DNA from: Oceanidesulfovibrio marinus | GTDB taxonomy: Bacteria > Desulfobacterota > Desulfovibrionia > Desulfovibrionales > Desulfovibrionaceae | Length of the DNA stretch: 64,000 nt | Direction of reading: 5' to 3' | NCBI RefSeq assembly: GCF_013085545.1 | Contig: NZ_CP039543.1 | Location: 248,001 to 312,000 of the forward strand | In this document: in pieces, positions 63,308-64,000 of the stretch | How the letters are laid out: the number at the start of each line of letters is the position of its first letter | Numbering within the stretch: the stretch's first letter is position 1 | Position numbers and translations under genes: made by a program | Notes under the pieces: generated by a model | Database searches by the model: none | What the model saw: the letters and a program-made list of their open reading frames with translations, nothing else | Told to the model about the DNA's origin: nothing

Positions 63308-63598
63308 ATGGACTACACACAAATACTCTTAAAGCCGCTCATCTCGGAGAAGGCCACCCTCTCCAAGGAGTTCGCCAACCAGGTCGTCTTCTACGTCCAC
63401 CCCAAGGCGAACAAGATCGAGATCAAGAAAGCTGTTGAGCAGGCTTTCGACGTCAAGGTGGAAGGCGTCAATGTGGTCCGCAAGCGGCCTTCGGTCCGGA
63501 CGCGTTTCGGCCGCGCCGTTGGCAGGCAATCCGGCCACAAGAAAGCGTACGTGACGCTCGCGCCGGGCGAGAAAATCGAGTTCTTCGAGGGAGTGTAG
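63308..63598 (+). CDS. rplW: Ribosomal protein L23
   Basis: The 96-residue protein begins [18 protein letters not shown] and has [27 protein letters not shown]-type beta-alpha core and [18 protein letters not shown]. It binds 23S rRNA beside the exit tunnel and docks signal recognition particle and trigger factor. It is separated from rplD by 90 bases, much more than other genes of the operon, because of the hairpin in between. Confidence 0.97.
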   Translation: MDYTQILLKPLISEKATLSKEFANQVVFYVHPKANKIEIKKAVEQAFDVKVEGVNVVRKRPSVRTRFGRAVGRQSGHKKAYVTLAPGEKIEFFEGV

Positions 63599-63602
63599 CG
63601 AA

Positions 63603-64000
63603 ATGGCTGTACGCAAATTAAAGCCTACGTCTCCGGGTCGGCGGTTCCAGACGCTTGCCGATTTCACGGAGATCACCGCGGTCGAGCCCGAGAAGTCGCT
63701 CACCGTCGGTCTGACCAAAAAGTCCGGCCGCAACTCGTACGGCCGCGTGACGGCTCGCCGTCGCGGCGGCGGTCACAAGCGCCGTTACAGGATCGTCGAC
63801 TTCAAGCGCCAGAAGACCGGCGTGCCCGCCAAGGTTGCGAGCATCGAGTACGATCCCAACCGCAGCGCGCGCATCGCTCTTCTGCACTACGCCGATGGCG
63901 ATAAGCGCTATATCCTGGCCCCTGTGGGCGTTCGCCCCGGCGACACGCTGCTGTCCGGCGATACGGCTGACATCAAGCCTGGCAACGCGCTGACCCTGTC
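63603..64000 (+). CDS. rplB: Ribosomal protein L2 (3' end cut by the window)
   Basis: The ATG is at 63603-63605, four bases after the rplW stop. About 132 residues are visible: [46 protein letters not shown] (over residues 39-70) and [21 protein letters not shown]2 is a core large-subunit protein near the peptidyl transferase centre; the family length is about 275 residues, so roughly half is missing. Confidence 0.97.
   Translation, partial: MAVRKLKPTSPGRRFQTLADFTEITAVEPEKSLTVGLTKKSGRNSYGRVTARRRGGGHKRRYRIVDFKRQKTGVPAKVASIEYDPNRSARIALLHYADGDKRYILAPVGVRPGDTLLSGDTADIKPGNALTL

Overview
The window reads as a chromosomal segment of a high-GC, strictly or facultatively anaerobic Gram-negative bacterium. 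Protein style and gene content fit a Desulfovibrio-like member of Desulfobacterota best: a ferredoxin-nitroreductase fusion, a cation-antiporter operon of Mrp/Mbh type, a large polysaccharide cluster, and a str/S10 ribosomal operon. The taxon is inferred, not proven. No rRNA, tRNA, CRISPR array, transposase or phage gene was seen.

Layout. (1) 1-6.7 kb holds a partial ferredoxin-nitroreductase, a TetR regulator, a CstA-type transporter followed by a LytS/LytTR two-component system, an orphan winged-helix protein with a perfect palindrome at its promoter, and an exported hypothetical protein. (2) 6.9-15.7 kb is one minus-strand operon of 12 genes for a multisubunit cation/proton antiporter. It comprises mrpE, F and G, an MbhD-like gene, a fused MbhE/MrpB gene, mrpC, three antiporter-like large subunits, two very small membrane proteins and a terminal stand-alone cyclic-nucleotide-binding domain. 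No hydrogenase or electron-input module is present. (3) 15.9-18.3 kb holds a tandem universal stress protein, a TrmH-type RNA methylase and a small glycosyltransferase.

(4) 18.4-57.0 kb is a surface-glycan region. It contains two paralogous divergent glycosyltransferases, GDP-mannose genes (manC, gmd), a run of glycosyltransferases including GT2-GT4 and GT4-methyltransferase fusions, and an AT-richer island at about 32.3-39.5 kb. A 15-gene minus-strand run follows (49.9 down to 34.1 kb), with a phosphoheptose-isomerase-like gene, a split transketolase, two radical SAM genes, an epimerase-like SDR, a DegT aminotransferase, several methyltransferases, a frameshifted FkbM methyltransferase and a reversed-order HldE-like protein. 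After it come a three-gene set for a UDP-N-acetyl-L-deoxyhexosamine, a nucleotidyltransferase/TagF-like pair and a last glycosyltransferase. No flippase, polymerase or ligase gene is visible, so assembly and export must be encoded elsewhere. (5) 57.4-64 kb is the str operon (rpsL, rpsG, fusA, tuf) running into the S10 operon (rpsJ, rplC, rplD, rplW, rplB partial). It has a good promoter and an unexpected terminator-like hairpin between rplD and rplW.

How the genes may work together: the heptose-type genes (GmhA-like, HldE-like, HddC-like) and the split transketolase could supply and activate a seven-carbon or other unusual sugar. The aminotransferase, methyltransferases and acetyltransferase would decorate it, and the glycosyltransferases would assemble it. 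The least conventional module is the Mrp/Mbh-like antiporter, with an 11-residue-repeat insert in MrpC and a possible nucleotide-sensing subunit.
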